Source: CAVQKZ01 sp963837325 (GTDB lineage: Bacteria; Actinomycetota; Actinomycetes; Mycobacteriales; Jatrophihabitantaceae). From it: a stretch of DNA of 64,000 nt. Shown here one piece after another: positions 16,609 to 24,267 of the stretch (within the stretch, counting starts at the first letter, position 1; the number at the start of each line of letters is the position of its first letter). Location: NCBI GenBank assembly GCA_963837325.1, contig CAWIMV010000002.1, positions 124,001-188,000 on the forward strand, written 5' to 3'. A program made the translations under genes and the position numbers. The notes beneath the pieces are model-generated. The model was not told where the DNA came from, searched no databases, and saw only the letters and a program-made list of their open reading frames with translations.

Positions 16609-18051
16609 ATGAAGCCGCTCCTCTACAGTGCGCTCGCGCGGATCCTGTCGTTCGTCCCGACAGCTCTGGCGACGCTGCTCGCGAGCCGGCTCATCATCAA
16701 CCACTTCGGCCTGTCCGCGTTCGACAGCTACGCCCTGGTCATTTCCCTGATGCAGTTGCTACCGCTGAACGACCTCGGCGTCGGTGCGGCGGTCACGTCG
16801 GCATTCGCCGCGCGCGGTCCGCGCGACCCGTTCTCCGAGCGGGTGACGCTGACGGCCGCGCGCACGCTGGCGCTCTCGACCACCGGCCTGCTCGTGGCCG
16901 CCGCCCTGCTCACCGGTGCCGACCTCTGGCCCCGGCTGCTTGGTCACGCGTCCGGCGCAAACGCCTTCGTCGGCCTGGCTGTGGTCGTTTACGCCCTCAG
17001 TTTCCTGCCCGGACTCGGGCAGAGCATGCTGCTGGGGGCCAACCGCAACCACGTCGCCATCGCCGTCCAGGCGTTCCTCGCCCCGTTGACGCTGGTTGCC
17101 GTCGTCATCCTGATCGGCCTGGACTTCGACGGCCGGTTGGTGATGGTGGCGCCCGCCGCCGCACTGGTCGTCATCAACGCCGTCAACGCGGTGGTCAGCT
17201 CCACCGTCACCCGGTTCTCGTGGACGCGGATGCTGCGCGAACTGCCGCGACCCCGCCGCTATCCCGGTGCCAGCATCCGGGCCATCTCCGGGCCGATGCT
17301 GGTCATCACCCTGGCCATGCCGATCGCGTTCTACACCGACCGCATCGTGCTCAGCCATGTGTCGACACTGCGCGCGGTGGCCGACTACTCGGTCGTGATG
17401 CAGGTCTTCGCTCCGGTCGCGGCGCTCATCGCGGCCGCCGCCCAGCCACTGTGGCCGATCTACACGCGAGCCCGCAGCCAGGGCAACCGCGGCCCCCAGC
17501 TCGGCCGGGTGATCATGGTGCTCGGCGTCGGCGCGCTGCTGGCGAACGCCGTACTCGTCGTTGCCGCCAACCCCATCGGCCACCTGATCGGCGGAGACCA
17601 GATCCAGCTCGGGCTGTTGATCCCGATTTCCTGCGCGCTGGCCGTCGCGGCCCAAGCTGCGGCCTACCCGGTAGCGATGAGCCTGATGGATCCCCAGGGA
17701 CTGCGCTTCGTCGGCACCTGCACCGTGCTGTCGGTCCCGCTCAACCTGGGCCTGTCGATCGTGCTGGCCAAGCATTACGGCGCGGCCGGGCCGTTGCTCG
17801 CCACGTTCACCGTCGGGCTGCTGGTGCAGACGCTGCCCGGACTGATCTACGCCCGCAACCGGGAGTCGGTCGGCCGGCACCGCTACCGGCCGCGACGGGC
17901 CGCGGCCAATCCGGCCGAGGCCCACTGGGCGGCCATGCCTTCGGCCGCAGACGCACCCACCGCGCCCCTGGTTGCGCTCGACAACGACAGCGTCGACAAG
18001 GTCGTCGGACGGCACCGACGCTCCGCAGCTCTCAGCGAGACTGCACGGTAG
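16609..18051 (+). CDS. Wzx-like polysaccharide flippase
   Basis: Polytopic membrane protein (480 aa) of the oligosaccharide flippase / MATE-like family, predicted to move undecaprenyl-linked repeats across the membrane. About 12-14 hydrophobic helices fill residues 1-415. The amphipathic start ARILSFVPTALATLLASRLI and the ALRIVLSHV-type loops fit Wzx proteins. The hydrophilic C-terminus (about 420-480, rich in Arg, Ala and His) is a cytosolic tail that the core family does not need. It would act with the initiating transferase (22732) and the Wzy/ligase-like protein at the left edge. Its stop codon overlaps a possible -10 box for the next gene. Confidence 0.87.
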   Translation: MKPLLYSALARILSFVPTALATLLASRLIINHFGLSAFDSYALVISLMQLLPLNDLGVGAAVTSAFAARGPRDPFSERVTLTAARTLALSTTGLLVAAALLTGADLWPRLLGHASGANAFVGLAVVVYALSFLPGLGQSMLLGANRNHVAIAVQAFLAPLTLVAVVILIGLDFDGRLVMVAPAAALVVINAVNAVVSSTVTRFSWTRMLRELPRPRRYPGASIRAISGPMLVITLAMPIAFYTDRIVLSHVSTLRAVADYSVVMQVFAPVAALIAAAAQPLWPIYTRARSQGNRGPQLGRVIMVLGVGALLANAVLVVAANPIGHLIGGDQIQLGLLIPISCALAVAAQAAAYPVAMSLMDPQGLRFVGTCTVLSVPLNLGLSIVLAKHYGAAGPLLATFTVGLLVQTLPGLIYARNRESVGRHRYRPRRAAANPAEAHWAAMPSAADAPTAPLVALDNDSVDKVVGRHRRSAALSETAR

Positions 18052-18054
18052 CCT
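18049..18054 (+). promoter_or_regulatory. candidate leaderless -10 box (TAGCCT) for the methyltransferase at 18061
   Basis: TAGCCT, overlapping the flippase stop codon, is 6 bases before the GTG start, which fits the TAnnnT-N6-8-start arrangement of leaderless actinobacterial genes. No clear -35 is seen. Confidence 0.3.
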
Positions 18055-18060
18055 CCTGCT

Positions 18061-18714
18061 GTGAATTCGCGCCTGCGCACGGTGGTGCGGGCGTCGGTGC
18101 GCGCGGCCAACACCCCACTGGCGAAGAAGCGCCTGCGCCGCAGGCTGCGCAGCGCGCCACGACCGATCCGCCTCGAGATCGGCGGTCTGAAAGGCCGCGC
18201 CGGCTGGATGGTCACCAACGTCAACGCAGTCACCCGCAACTACCTCGACGCCACCGGCCCGTGGCCGCTCGAGGACGGTTCGCTGTCCTACGTCTACGCC
18301 GACAACGTCATCGAGCACCTGACCCTTGACGCCGGCCGGGCGCTGCTGGCCGAGGCCCACCGGTGCCTTCGCCCCGGTGGAGTCATCCGGCTGGTCACGC
18401 CGGACATCCGCAGCCACGTCGAGCTGTACCTGGCCGGCACTCCTTCTGTCGGCGGCAGCGTGGGCTCCTCGTATCGCGACCTCGGCCTGGTGGTCGAGCA
18501 TCCCGTCGACCTGCTTCGCATCCCGATCGGCCAGTTCGGGCACCACACCGGCTACGTCTACGACTTCGAGACCCTCGACAGCGAACTCACCCGCGCCGGG
18601 TTCCACGGAACGACCAGGTGCAACCTCGGCGAGAGCTCCCACCCCGAGCTCGCCGGCCTGGATCAGCGCACCGACGAGGGCGGCGCGCAGATCGCCGTCG
18701 AAGCCACCCGCTGA
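18061..18714 (+). CDS. class I SAM-dependent methyltransferase
   Basis: A 217-residue predicted methyltransferase of the short COG4627-like type. The first SAM glycine loop is poorly conserved (IGGLKGRAGW near residue 40). The later motifs are clear: YVYADNVIEHLT near 77 and CLRPGGVIRLVTPDI near 101. GTG start 9 bases after the flippase stop. Given its position it probably methylates a glycan sugar or terminal residue. It converges with an FkbM pair, and the two stop codons form a symmetrical hairpin at 18712-18727. Confidence 0.78.
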   Translation: MNSRLRTVVRASVRAANTPLAKKRLRRRLRSAPRPIRLEIGGLKGRAGWMVTNVNAVTRNYLDATGPWPLEDGSLSYVYADNVIEHLTLDAGRALLAEAHRCLRPGGVIRLVTPDIRSHVELYLAGTPSVGGSVGSSYRDLGLVVEHPVDLLRIPIGQFGHHTGYVYDFETLDSELTRAGFHGTTRCNLGESSHPELAGLDQRTDEGGAQIAVEATR

Positions 18715-18727
18715 ACCCGCCGGTTCA
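18712..18727. terminator. symmetric stop-codon hairpin between convergent methyltransferase genes
   Basis: TGAACC-CGCC-GGTTCA forms a 6-bp stem with a 4-base loop. The TGA of the plus-strand gene and the TGA of the minus-strand gene are the two ends of the palindrome. It is short and lacks a T-run. Confidence 0.3.
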
Positions 18728-19477
18728 GACTGCGGGCGGCTCGACCCGACGCACGAACACTCCGTCGAGCTGCAGGAGGCGCCGGGTGACTGGCTCGCTG
18801 AACCCCGGCTCGATCAGCCACAGTTCCAGGCCTCGACCGGCGAGATACTCCACCATCTGGGCCAGCAACGGCTGTCCGTCGTACAGCGGCACCAGCGAGA
18901 GCTCCGTGCGAACGGCCCGGAACTGGCCGAGCGTCGCGGCGGCGCCGTCCAGCACCGCTCGCTCGTAGCCCTGCACGTCGATCTTGAGCAGCGTCACCTC
19001 GGGGACCAGCCCGTGCCGGGCAACCAGCTCGTCGACGGTGGTAGCGGGCACCTCTTCGGTCCCGACGTAACGCGACTCCGGGGCCGCAGCGGTGTGCCGT
19101 TCGAGCATTGGCAGCACGGACGACGACACCGAGTTGCCGGCCACGTTGACGGTAAGCGTCCCCGTCGTGTCGGAGACCGCGGCGCGCTCGGCCGTCCACC
19201 TGGGGTCGTTCTCAGCGCGGGCGCTGAGCCGCCGGAAGGCGTCGCTGAGCGGTTCGACGGACACGATGCGGCCGTCGAACCGGGCGCGCCGCAGCGCCTG
19301 ACCGAACTGGCCGGTGTTGGCGCCGACGTCCAGCACCGCGGTGATGCCGTTCTGCTGGAGCACCGTGACGAACCGGTGCCGGAAGTTCTCCCGGGTGACG
19401 TCGAATCCGGTGCGGTTGACGGCGACGCGGACCTGCTCGGCTGCGCGCTGCACCAGCAGCCGGGCCCGTCGTGCCAT
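18725..19477 (-). CDS. FkbM family methyltransferase (pair 2, copy a)
   Basis: FkbM methyltransferase of 250 aa. The SAM loop VLDVGANTGQFGQAL lies near residue 47, EPLSDAFRRL near 75 and LKIDVQGYERAVLDG near 163, the family acidic motif. The start ATG 19477 shares its A with the last base of the upstream TGA (TGATG), a classic coupling arrangement; a longer reading to 19522 would overlap the neighbour by 46 bp. It is strongly similar to the product of 19477-20247 and so the downstream member of a tandem duplication. Sugar substrate unknown. Confidence 0.88.
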   Translation of the reverse strand: MARRARLLVQRAAEQVRVAVNRTGFDVTRENFRHRFVTVLQQNGITAVLDVGANTGQFGQALRRARFDGRIVSVEPLSDAFRRLSARAENDPRWTAERAAVSDTTGTLTVNVAGNSVSSSVLPMLERHTAAAPESRYVGTEEVPATTVDELVARHGLVPEVTLLKIDVQGYERAVLDGAAATLGQFRAVRTELSLVPLYDGQPLLAQMVEYLAGRGLELWLIEPGFSEPVTRRLLQLDGVFVRRVEPPAV

Positions 19478-20247
19478 CACCGACCGTCCAACAGATCGTT
19501 GGGCACGAACAGCCCGTCGCACTGCAGCATCCGCCCGGTGCGGGGGTCGGCGAAGCCGGCATCCAGCGCGTAGATGGTGAAGTCCTGCCGAGCCAGCCGC
19601 TCGGTCAGGTCGGCGAACAGGTGCTGGCCTTCGTAGAGCGGGACGAACGACAGCTCCAACTGCACCGCGGCGAACTGCGCCAACCTCGAACCCGCGCCGT
19701 CGAGCACGACGCTCTCGTAGCCCTGGGTGTCAACCTTCAGCAGCGTGCGCGTCGGGTTGATGCGCTCGGCCAGGAGCAGGTCGGCGACGGTCGTGAGGGG
19801 CGCGGCCACGGCCCCGATCGTTTCCGACCCGGGCGCTGCGTCCAGGTGGGCGTTGGTCATCGTCAGCGCGGACGAGGAGTAGGAGTTCGCCGAGACGTTG
19901 ATCTCGATCGTGCCGGTGTGATCGCCGACGGCGGTGTGCAGTGCCGTCCAAGTGCCGTCCGATTCGGCCCGGCGGGCTAGGTGGGCGAACGCGTCGGGCA
20001 GCGGTTCGCACGAGATGATGCGCCCAGTGAAGCCGCTCGAGCGCAGGGCCACGCCGTACTGGCCGATATTGGCGCCGACGTCGATGACGGTGTGGATGCC
20101 CAGCCAGGACAAGGCCCGGGTCACCCGCACCGGGTACGGATCGCGCACCAGATCGAGGTCGCGCCGCTGCAGCACCGAGCGCAGCGCCATTTTCGCGTAC
20201 TCCCGCGCGCGCCGCGACTGCTGGGCCGCACGGTCGGTGAACATCAT
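19477..20247 (-). CDS. FkbM family methyltransferase (pair 2, copy b)
   Basis: FkbM methyltransferase of 256 aa, upstream member of the second pair. It shows VIDVGANIGQYGVAL near residue 53, EPLPDAFAHLARRAES near 81 and LKVDTQGYESVVLDG near 169. It ends with a LQCDGLFVPND segment that matches LQLDGVFVRR at the same place in its partner. This pair is of a different FkbM subtype from the 1158/3149 pair, with LKxDxQGYE in place of VKxDCEGGE. The gene is divergent from the methyltransferase at 20388 across 140 bp. Confidence 0.88.
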   Translation of the reverse strand: MMFTDRAAQQSRRAREYAKMALRSVLQRRDLDLVRDPYPVRVTRALSWLGIHTVIDVGANIGQYGVALRSSGFTGRIISCEPLPDAFAHLARRAESDGTWTALHTAVGDHTGTIEINVSANSYSSSALTMTNAHLDAAPGSETIGAVAAPLTTVADLLLAERINPTRTLLKVDTQGYESVVLDGAGSRLAQFAAVQLELSFVPLYEGQHLFADLTERLARQDFTIYALDAGFADPRTGRMLQCDGLFVPNDLLDGR

Positions 20248-20387
20248 CGGGGTCCTGTCGCGTCGGTGCCGTTCGGCCCCGCGATGCTATCGACGCTGTT
20301 CGCGGCGCGCCCGCGCGGAGGGCGCTGATAACCTGCCCCGGTCCGGCAGCGCGGCCGTCGGAACGGCGACGACGAAGCGGATGGCAG

Positions 20388-21113
20388 ATGGCCGAAACCC
20401 CCGTGGGATGGGACGAGATCTTCGACCAGTCCACCGCGGGATTCGACAGCATCGTGCCGTTTCTCGGTGTGGCCCAGGCCCTCGCCGTCGATGCCCAGGT
20501 CGTCCTCGACGTCGGCTGCGGTCGCGGCGGCGCGGTCGACACCAGCCGGGGCCGGCCGTTCCAGGACCTGCGCGGTGCCGGGCGACGGGTGGTCGGGATC
20601 GACGTCGACCCGGCCGCCGCGGCCAACCCGGTCGTCGACGAGTTCCGGCTGATCGAGCCGTCCGGGCGCTGGCCCCTCGCCGCCGGCGAGGCCGACCTGG
20701 CTGTCAGCGACTGGGTGTTCGAGCACGTCGAGGATCCCGACCAGTTCGTCGGCGAGTTGCACCGGGTGCTGCGGCCCGGCGGTGCCTTCGTCGCGCGCAG
20801 CGTCAGCCGCTATTCCCCGTTGTCGATGGCGTCGCGAGCGGTGCCGAACTCCCGGCACGCGAAGGTGTTGGCCGTGCTGCAGCCGGGACGAGCCGAACGC
20901 GACGTCTTCCCGACCAGGTACCGGATGAACACCCGGCGGGACCTCGCGCGGCTGCTCGACGCCGACTTCGACTGGGCTCTCGCCCACCGCTCGGGGCTGA
21001 ACCACTACCTGCACCGCTGGCCGCGGCTGGCCCGGGGCGTCGCGGCTGTCGAACCGCGACTGCCGGCCGCGCTGCGCACGACGATCGTCGTGTACGCGCG
21101 CAAACACGGTTAG
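20388..21113 (+). CDS. class I SAM-dependent methyltransferase
   Basis: A 241-residue methyltransferase with a complete Rossmann SAM site: VVLDVGCGRGGAVD near residue 41, VVGIDVDPAAAAN near 67, DLAVSDWVFEHVEDPDQF near 104 and RVLRPGGAFVARS near 128. The C-terminal half carries a MNTRRDLARLLDADFDW segment seen in glycan-cluster methyltransferases. With the four FkbM genes and the one at 18061, it makes six methyltransferases in this locus. Alternatively it could act on a lipid or a terminal non-sugar group. Confidence 0.83.
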   Translation: MAETPVGWDEIFDQSTAGFDSIVPFLGVAQALAVDAQVVLDVGCGRGGAVDTSRGRPFQDLRGAGRRVVGIDVDPAAAANPVVDEFRLIEPSGRWPLAAGEADLAVSDWVFEHVEDPDQFVGELHRVLRPGGAFVARSVSRYSPLSMASRAVPNSRHAKVLAVLQPGRAERDVFPTRYRMNTRRDLARLLDADFDWALAHRSGLNHYLHRWPRLARGVAAVEPRLPAALRTTIVVYARKHG

Positions 21114-21126
21114 GTCTGCGGTCGGC

Positions 21127-21684
21127 TCAGGCGACACAGATCCCGCGGGCGTAGGAGCCTGCGAACGTCTCGCTCTCTCGCAGCGTCCCGTCGATCGTGA
21201 TCCGGCACGTCACGGGGCGGCCGGTGGTATCAGTCTGGACGAAGATCGCGGCGAGATAGCCGGTGCCAGGCGCATGCACGGTCCTCGACCATGGCGCGGG
21301 CACATTGCGGTGATCGCCGTAGGTCGACTCGACGCCCGACGGGACCAGATAGCCCACCCGGGCCACCACGCCTTCCGCCGCCGTGACCTGCAGGCGCACC
21401 GTGTGCATGGTCGAGAAATGAACGCCGAAACCCTTGGCGTTAGTCGTCAGTGGCACGTTATACGACCGGAACGGGCCGGGCAGGTGGCGCTGTGCGACCG
21501 GGGTGGCGGCCGGTTTGACCGCGGCGATGGCGTCATCGGCCGAGCCGGAATGTCCGCCGCTCGGCCCGCCCGCATCGGCCGGGCCGGACTGGTGGTACAG
21601 GACGAACAGACAGCCGATCAGCACGGCCACCATGGCCAGCACGACGAGGCCGGCCCGGACCGAACCTCGCCGCAGGATGTTCAC
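21127..21684 (-). CDS. MmpS-like membrane-anchored protein
   Basis: A 185-residue protein with a basic N-terminus and one membrane helix at about 12-30 (GLVVLAMVAVLIGCLFVLY), a Gly/Ser/Ala-rich linker, and an extracytoplasmic beta domain. The end of the protein (PWSRTVHAPGTGYLA near residue 132, then VTCRITIDGTL and a final GICVA with paired Cys) resembles the C-terminal half of mycobacterial MmpS proteins. No MmpL partner is present in the window, so the assignment rests on pattern only. Same strand as fcl and the initiating transferase, 86 bp downstream of fcl across a tandem repeat. Confidence 0.55.
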   Translation of the reverse strand: MNILRRGSVRAGLVVLAMVAVLIGCLFVLYHQSGPADAGGPSGGHSGSADDAIAAVKPAATPVAQRHLPGPFRSYNVPLTTNAKGFGVHFSTMHTVRLQVTAAEGVVARVGYLVPSGVESTYGDHRNVPAPWSRTVHAPGTGYLAAIFVQTDTTGRPVTCRITIDGTLRESETFAGSYARGICVA

Positions 21685-21734
21685 ACCAGAACAACGATTC
21701 GTCGCGTCCGTGGTGACGCCATGACCGGGCGCGA

Positions 21735-21793
21735 GCCGTCAGGTCCGCAGGTTGGTCGACGAGCGGGCCGTCAGGTCCGCAGGTCGGTCGACG
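21735..21793. repeat. 27-bp tandem direct repeat at the 3' end of fcl
   Basis: Copies at 21735-21761 and 21767-21793 differ by one base and have a 32-bp period. The right copy encodes the last codons and stop of the GDP-fucose synthase gene on the minus strand. The left copy lies just after that stop and repeats it. Confidence 0.85.
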
Positions 21794-22730
21794 TGCGGTG
21801 CTCCTGGAACCAGGCGTAGGTGCTGGCCAGGCCATCTCGCAGGCCGGTGCTGGCCTTCCAGCCGAGGGCGTGCAGTCGGGAGACGTCCAGCGTCTTCTGC
21901 GGCGTGCCGTCGGGTTTGGTGGTGTCGTGGTCGATCGTCCCGGTGAAACCGACGACTTCGGCGATCAGCTCGGCCAGTTCGTCGATCGAGACATCGGTTC
22001 CGGTGCCGACATTGATCGGGTCGGGCTCGTCGTAGTTCTCGAGTAGGAAGACGCAGGCGCGGGCCAGGTCGTCGACGTGCATGAACTCGCGACGCGCTCG
22101 GCCGGTACCCCAGATCGTGACGCTGTCGGCGCCGCTGGCGCGGGCGTCGTCGAAGCGCCGGATCAACGCGGGCAGCACGTGCGAGTTGCGCTGCTCGAAG
22201 TTGTCGTTAGGCCCGTAGAGGTTCGTCGGCATCACCGAGATGTAGGGCAGGCCGTACTCGCGGCGCAGCGCCTGGATCTGCAGGATGCCGGCGATCTTGG
22301 CGATCGCGTAGGCGTCGTTGGTCGGCTCGAGCGGCCCGGTGAGCAGCGCGTCCTCGCGGATGGGCTGTTCGGCGAACTTCGGGTAGATGCAGCTCGAGCC
22401 GAGGAACAGCAGGCGGCCTACCCCGAACTCGCGGGCCGCGTCGAGTACGTTGAGCTGCACGCGCAGGTTGTCGGACAGGAACTCGGCCGGGTACGTGGAG
22501 TTGGCCAGGATGCCGCCGACGCGCGCGGCCGCCAATACGACGACCTCGGGACGGGCCTCGGCGAAGAAGCGGAACGTGTCGTCGCGCTCACGCAGGTCGA
22601 GCTCGCGCGAACGCCGTCCGATCAGGTTGGTGAAGCCGCGCGCCGCCAGCTCGCGCCAGATCGCCGAGCCGGCCAGACCGGCATGTCCGGCCACGTAGAC
22701 CGGAGCCGCGGGATCGAGGTCGATGGTCAC
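21771..22730 (-). CDS. fcl: GDP-L-fucose synthase
   Basis: NADPH-dependent 3,5-epimerase/4-reductase turning GDP-4-keto-6-deoxy-D-mannose into GDP-L-fucose (319 aa, family normal 310-325). The cofactor loop GHAGLAGSAIWREL lies near residue 14, the catalytic Ser in FLGSSCIYP near 108, and Tyr-Lys in YAIAKIAG near 137. MPTNLYGPND and WGTGRARREFMHVDD are diagnostic of this enzyme rather than a general epimerase. I chose GTG 22730, which lies 1 base after the stop of the upstream transferase gene; the longer ATG at 22778 would overlap it. No GDP-mannose dehydratase (gmd) is in the window, so the precursor must come from elsewhere. A second fcl-like gene is at 32744. Confidence 0.92.
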   Translation of the reverse strand: MTIDLDPAAPVYVAGHAGLAGSAIWRELAARGFTNLIGRRSRELDLRERDDTFRFFAEARPEVVVLAAARVGGILANSTYPAEFLSDNLRVQLNVLDAAREFGVGRLLFLGSSCIYPKFAEQPIREDALLTGPLEPTNDAYAIAKIAGILQIQALRREYGLPYISVMPTNLYGPNDNFEQRNSHVLPALIRRFDDARASGADSVTIWGTGRARREFMHVDDLARACVFLLENYDEPDPINVGTGTDVSIDELAELIAEVVGFTGTIDHDTTKPDGTPQKTLDVSRLHALGWKASTGLRDGLASTYAWFQEHRTSTDLRT

Positions 22731-22731
22731 G

Positions 22732-24267
22732 TCAGTACGCGCCGTACGAACGAATGACGGCCCAGACCGTCCTGGCAATGATCGCCAGGTCGAACGTCAA
22801 CGACCAGTTCTCGACGTAGTACAGATCCAGGCGCACGGACTCCTCCCACGACAGGTCGCTGCGGCCACTGACCTGCCAGAGCCCGGTCATCCCGGGCTTG
22901 ACCAGCAACCGGCGATGGTCGTGGGTGAGGTAGCGCTCGACCTCGTCCGGCAGCGGGGGCCGCGGGCCGACCAGCGACATCGAGCCGCCGAGCACGTTGA
23001 ACAGTTGCGGCAGCTCATCGATGGAGAACTTGCGCAGTACCCGACCGACGGGCGTCACCCGCGGATCGCGGCGCAGCTTGAACAGCACGCCGCCTGCGGA
23101 CTCGTTGAGTTCGAGCAGCTCGTGGCGGCGGTTGTCAGCATCGCGATACATCGACCGGAACTTGTAGACCCGGATCTGCCGGCCGTCCTGGCCCATGCGG
23201 GTACTGCGGTAGAGCGCCGGGCCCCGGCTGGTGGCCCGCACGAGTGCGGCGACCAGCAGCAGTACCGGTGCGGCCAGCGCGAGTGTGACCGCAGCGCCGA
23301 CGACGTCGACGCAGCGCTTGACCAGCCGGCGCACGCCGGTGAATTGGGGCTGGTCGACCCACATCAGCGGCAGACCTTCGACCGGACTGACATGCACCCG
23401 CGGGCCGGCTACGCCGGTGAGGCCTGGTGCCATGACCATGTTGCAACCGGTGCCCTCGAGGTCCCAACCGAGCTCGCGGATCCGCCGCGGGCCGAGGCCG
23501 GACCCGGCCACGGCCACGATGTCGACACCGAGCTGGCCGGCCATCGCGGCCGCGTGGTTGAGGTCGCCGACGACCGGCACGCGTGGTGCTACTTCATCGC
23601 CGACCTCCGCGTCCTCGACGCAGGCACCGACAACGACGAGCCCGGCCTCCGGATTACGCGACATGACCTCGGCCAGGTGCCGGACCGACTCGCTGGTGCC
23701 GACGGCGAGAATCGCGCTGGTCCACCGCCCCTGGCGTCGCCGCGCGTGCACGGTGCGGCGCCCGATGTAGCGAGCGATCACCATCATCAACGCGCCGAAC
23801 GGGATCACGATGGCCAGGAAGGTGCGGGCCAGCACGACGCCGGTCAGGTAGCCGGTGATCGCGACGGCGCCGGCCAGGTTGAGACTGGCGCGCAGCACCC
23901 GCTGGAACTCCCGCGAGCCGGTGCTGATGCGGCGGATCTCGTAGCCGCCGACCGCGTAGAGGGAGACGATCCAACCGAGCGTGATCAGCACGCTGAAGAA
24001 GATGTAGCTGTCGACGTACGCATTCGACGGAAAGCCGTAGCGGACGAACCAGCCCAGAGCGACCGCCGCGGCCGCGCATACGGCGTCGGTGACGATCAGC
24101 TGACGCACGAACAGGCGCGACCACTGCGCGACGGGCATCCGCCGCTCGGTCCGGACTGGGGCAATGAGCGTCGCGACCGGCTCGCCGGACCGAGTGGTGA
24201 GCACCGGTTGGACCGCGCGGTCGATCCGTGTGTCGGCAGACTCACGCCGCGGGACGACTCTTGTCAT
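22732..24267 (-). CDS. WcaJ/WbaP-type undecaprenyl-phosphate sugar-phosphate transferase
   Basis: Initiating enzyme of repeat-unit assembly: it moves a sugar-1-phosphate from a nucleotide sugar onto undecaprenyl phosphate. The N-terminal 40 residues are soluble. About four membrane helices follow (56-165), then a CoA-binding-like Rossmann domain (about 185-290), a further helix near 320, and the catalytic bacterial sugar transferase domain (about 310-511). Key motifs are KFRSMYRDAD near 370, DELPQLFNVLGGSMSLVGPRPPLP near 415 and GLWQVSGRSDLSWEE near 460. It ends with YGAY. The ATG is directly adjacent to the stop of the GT4 gene upstream, and fcl follows after one base: a three-gene operon. 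Confidence 0.92.
   Translation of the reverse strand: MTRVVPRRESADTRIDRAVQPVLTTRSGEPVATLIAPVRTERRMPVAQWSRLFVRQLIVTDAVCAAAAVALGWFVRYGFPSNAYVDSYIFFSVLITLGWIVSLYAVGGYEIRRISTGSREFQRVLRASLNLAGAVAITGYLTGVVLARTFLAIVIPFGALMMVIARYIGRRTVHARRRQGRWTSAILAVGTSESVRHLAEVMSRNPEAGLVVVGACVEDAEVGDEVAPRVPVVGDLNHAAAMAGQLGVDIVAVAGSGLGPRRIRELGWDLEGTGCNMVMAPGLTGVAGPRVHVSPVEGLPLMWVDQPQFTGVRRLVKRCVDVVGAAVTLALAAPVLLLVAALVRATSRGPALYRSTRMGQDGRQIRVYKFRSMYRDADNRRHELLELNESAGGVLFKLRRDPRVTPVGRVLRKFSIDELPQLFNVLGGSMSLVGPRPPLPDEVERYLTHDHRRLLVKPGMTGLWQVSGRSDLSWEESVRLDLYYVENWSLTFDLAIIARTVWAVIRSYGAY

Noticed and set aside
15447..18329. A 960-codon open frame on the plus strand
   Set aside because: It overlaps a glycosyltransferase, the flippase and a methyltransferase with clear motifs in another frame, and its translation is Arg/Pro/Ala-rich shadow sequence typical of high-GC DNA.
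16759..18642. A 627-codon open frame on the minus strand
   Set aside because: Antisense to the flippase; the translation is Asp/Gly/Gln-rich and shows no domain.
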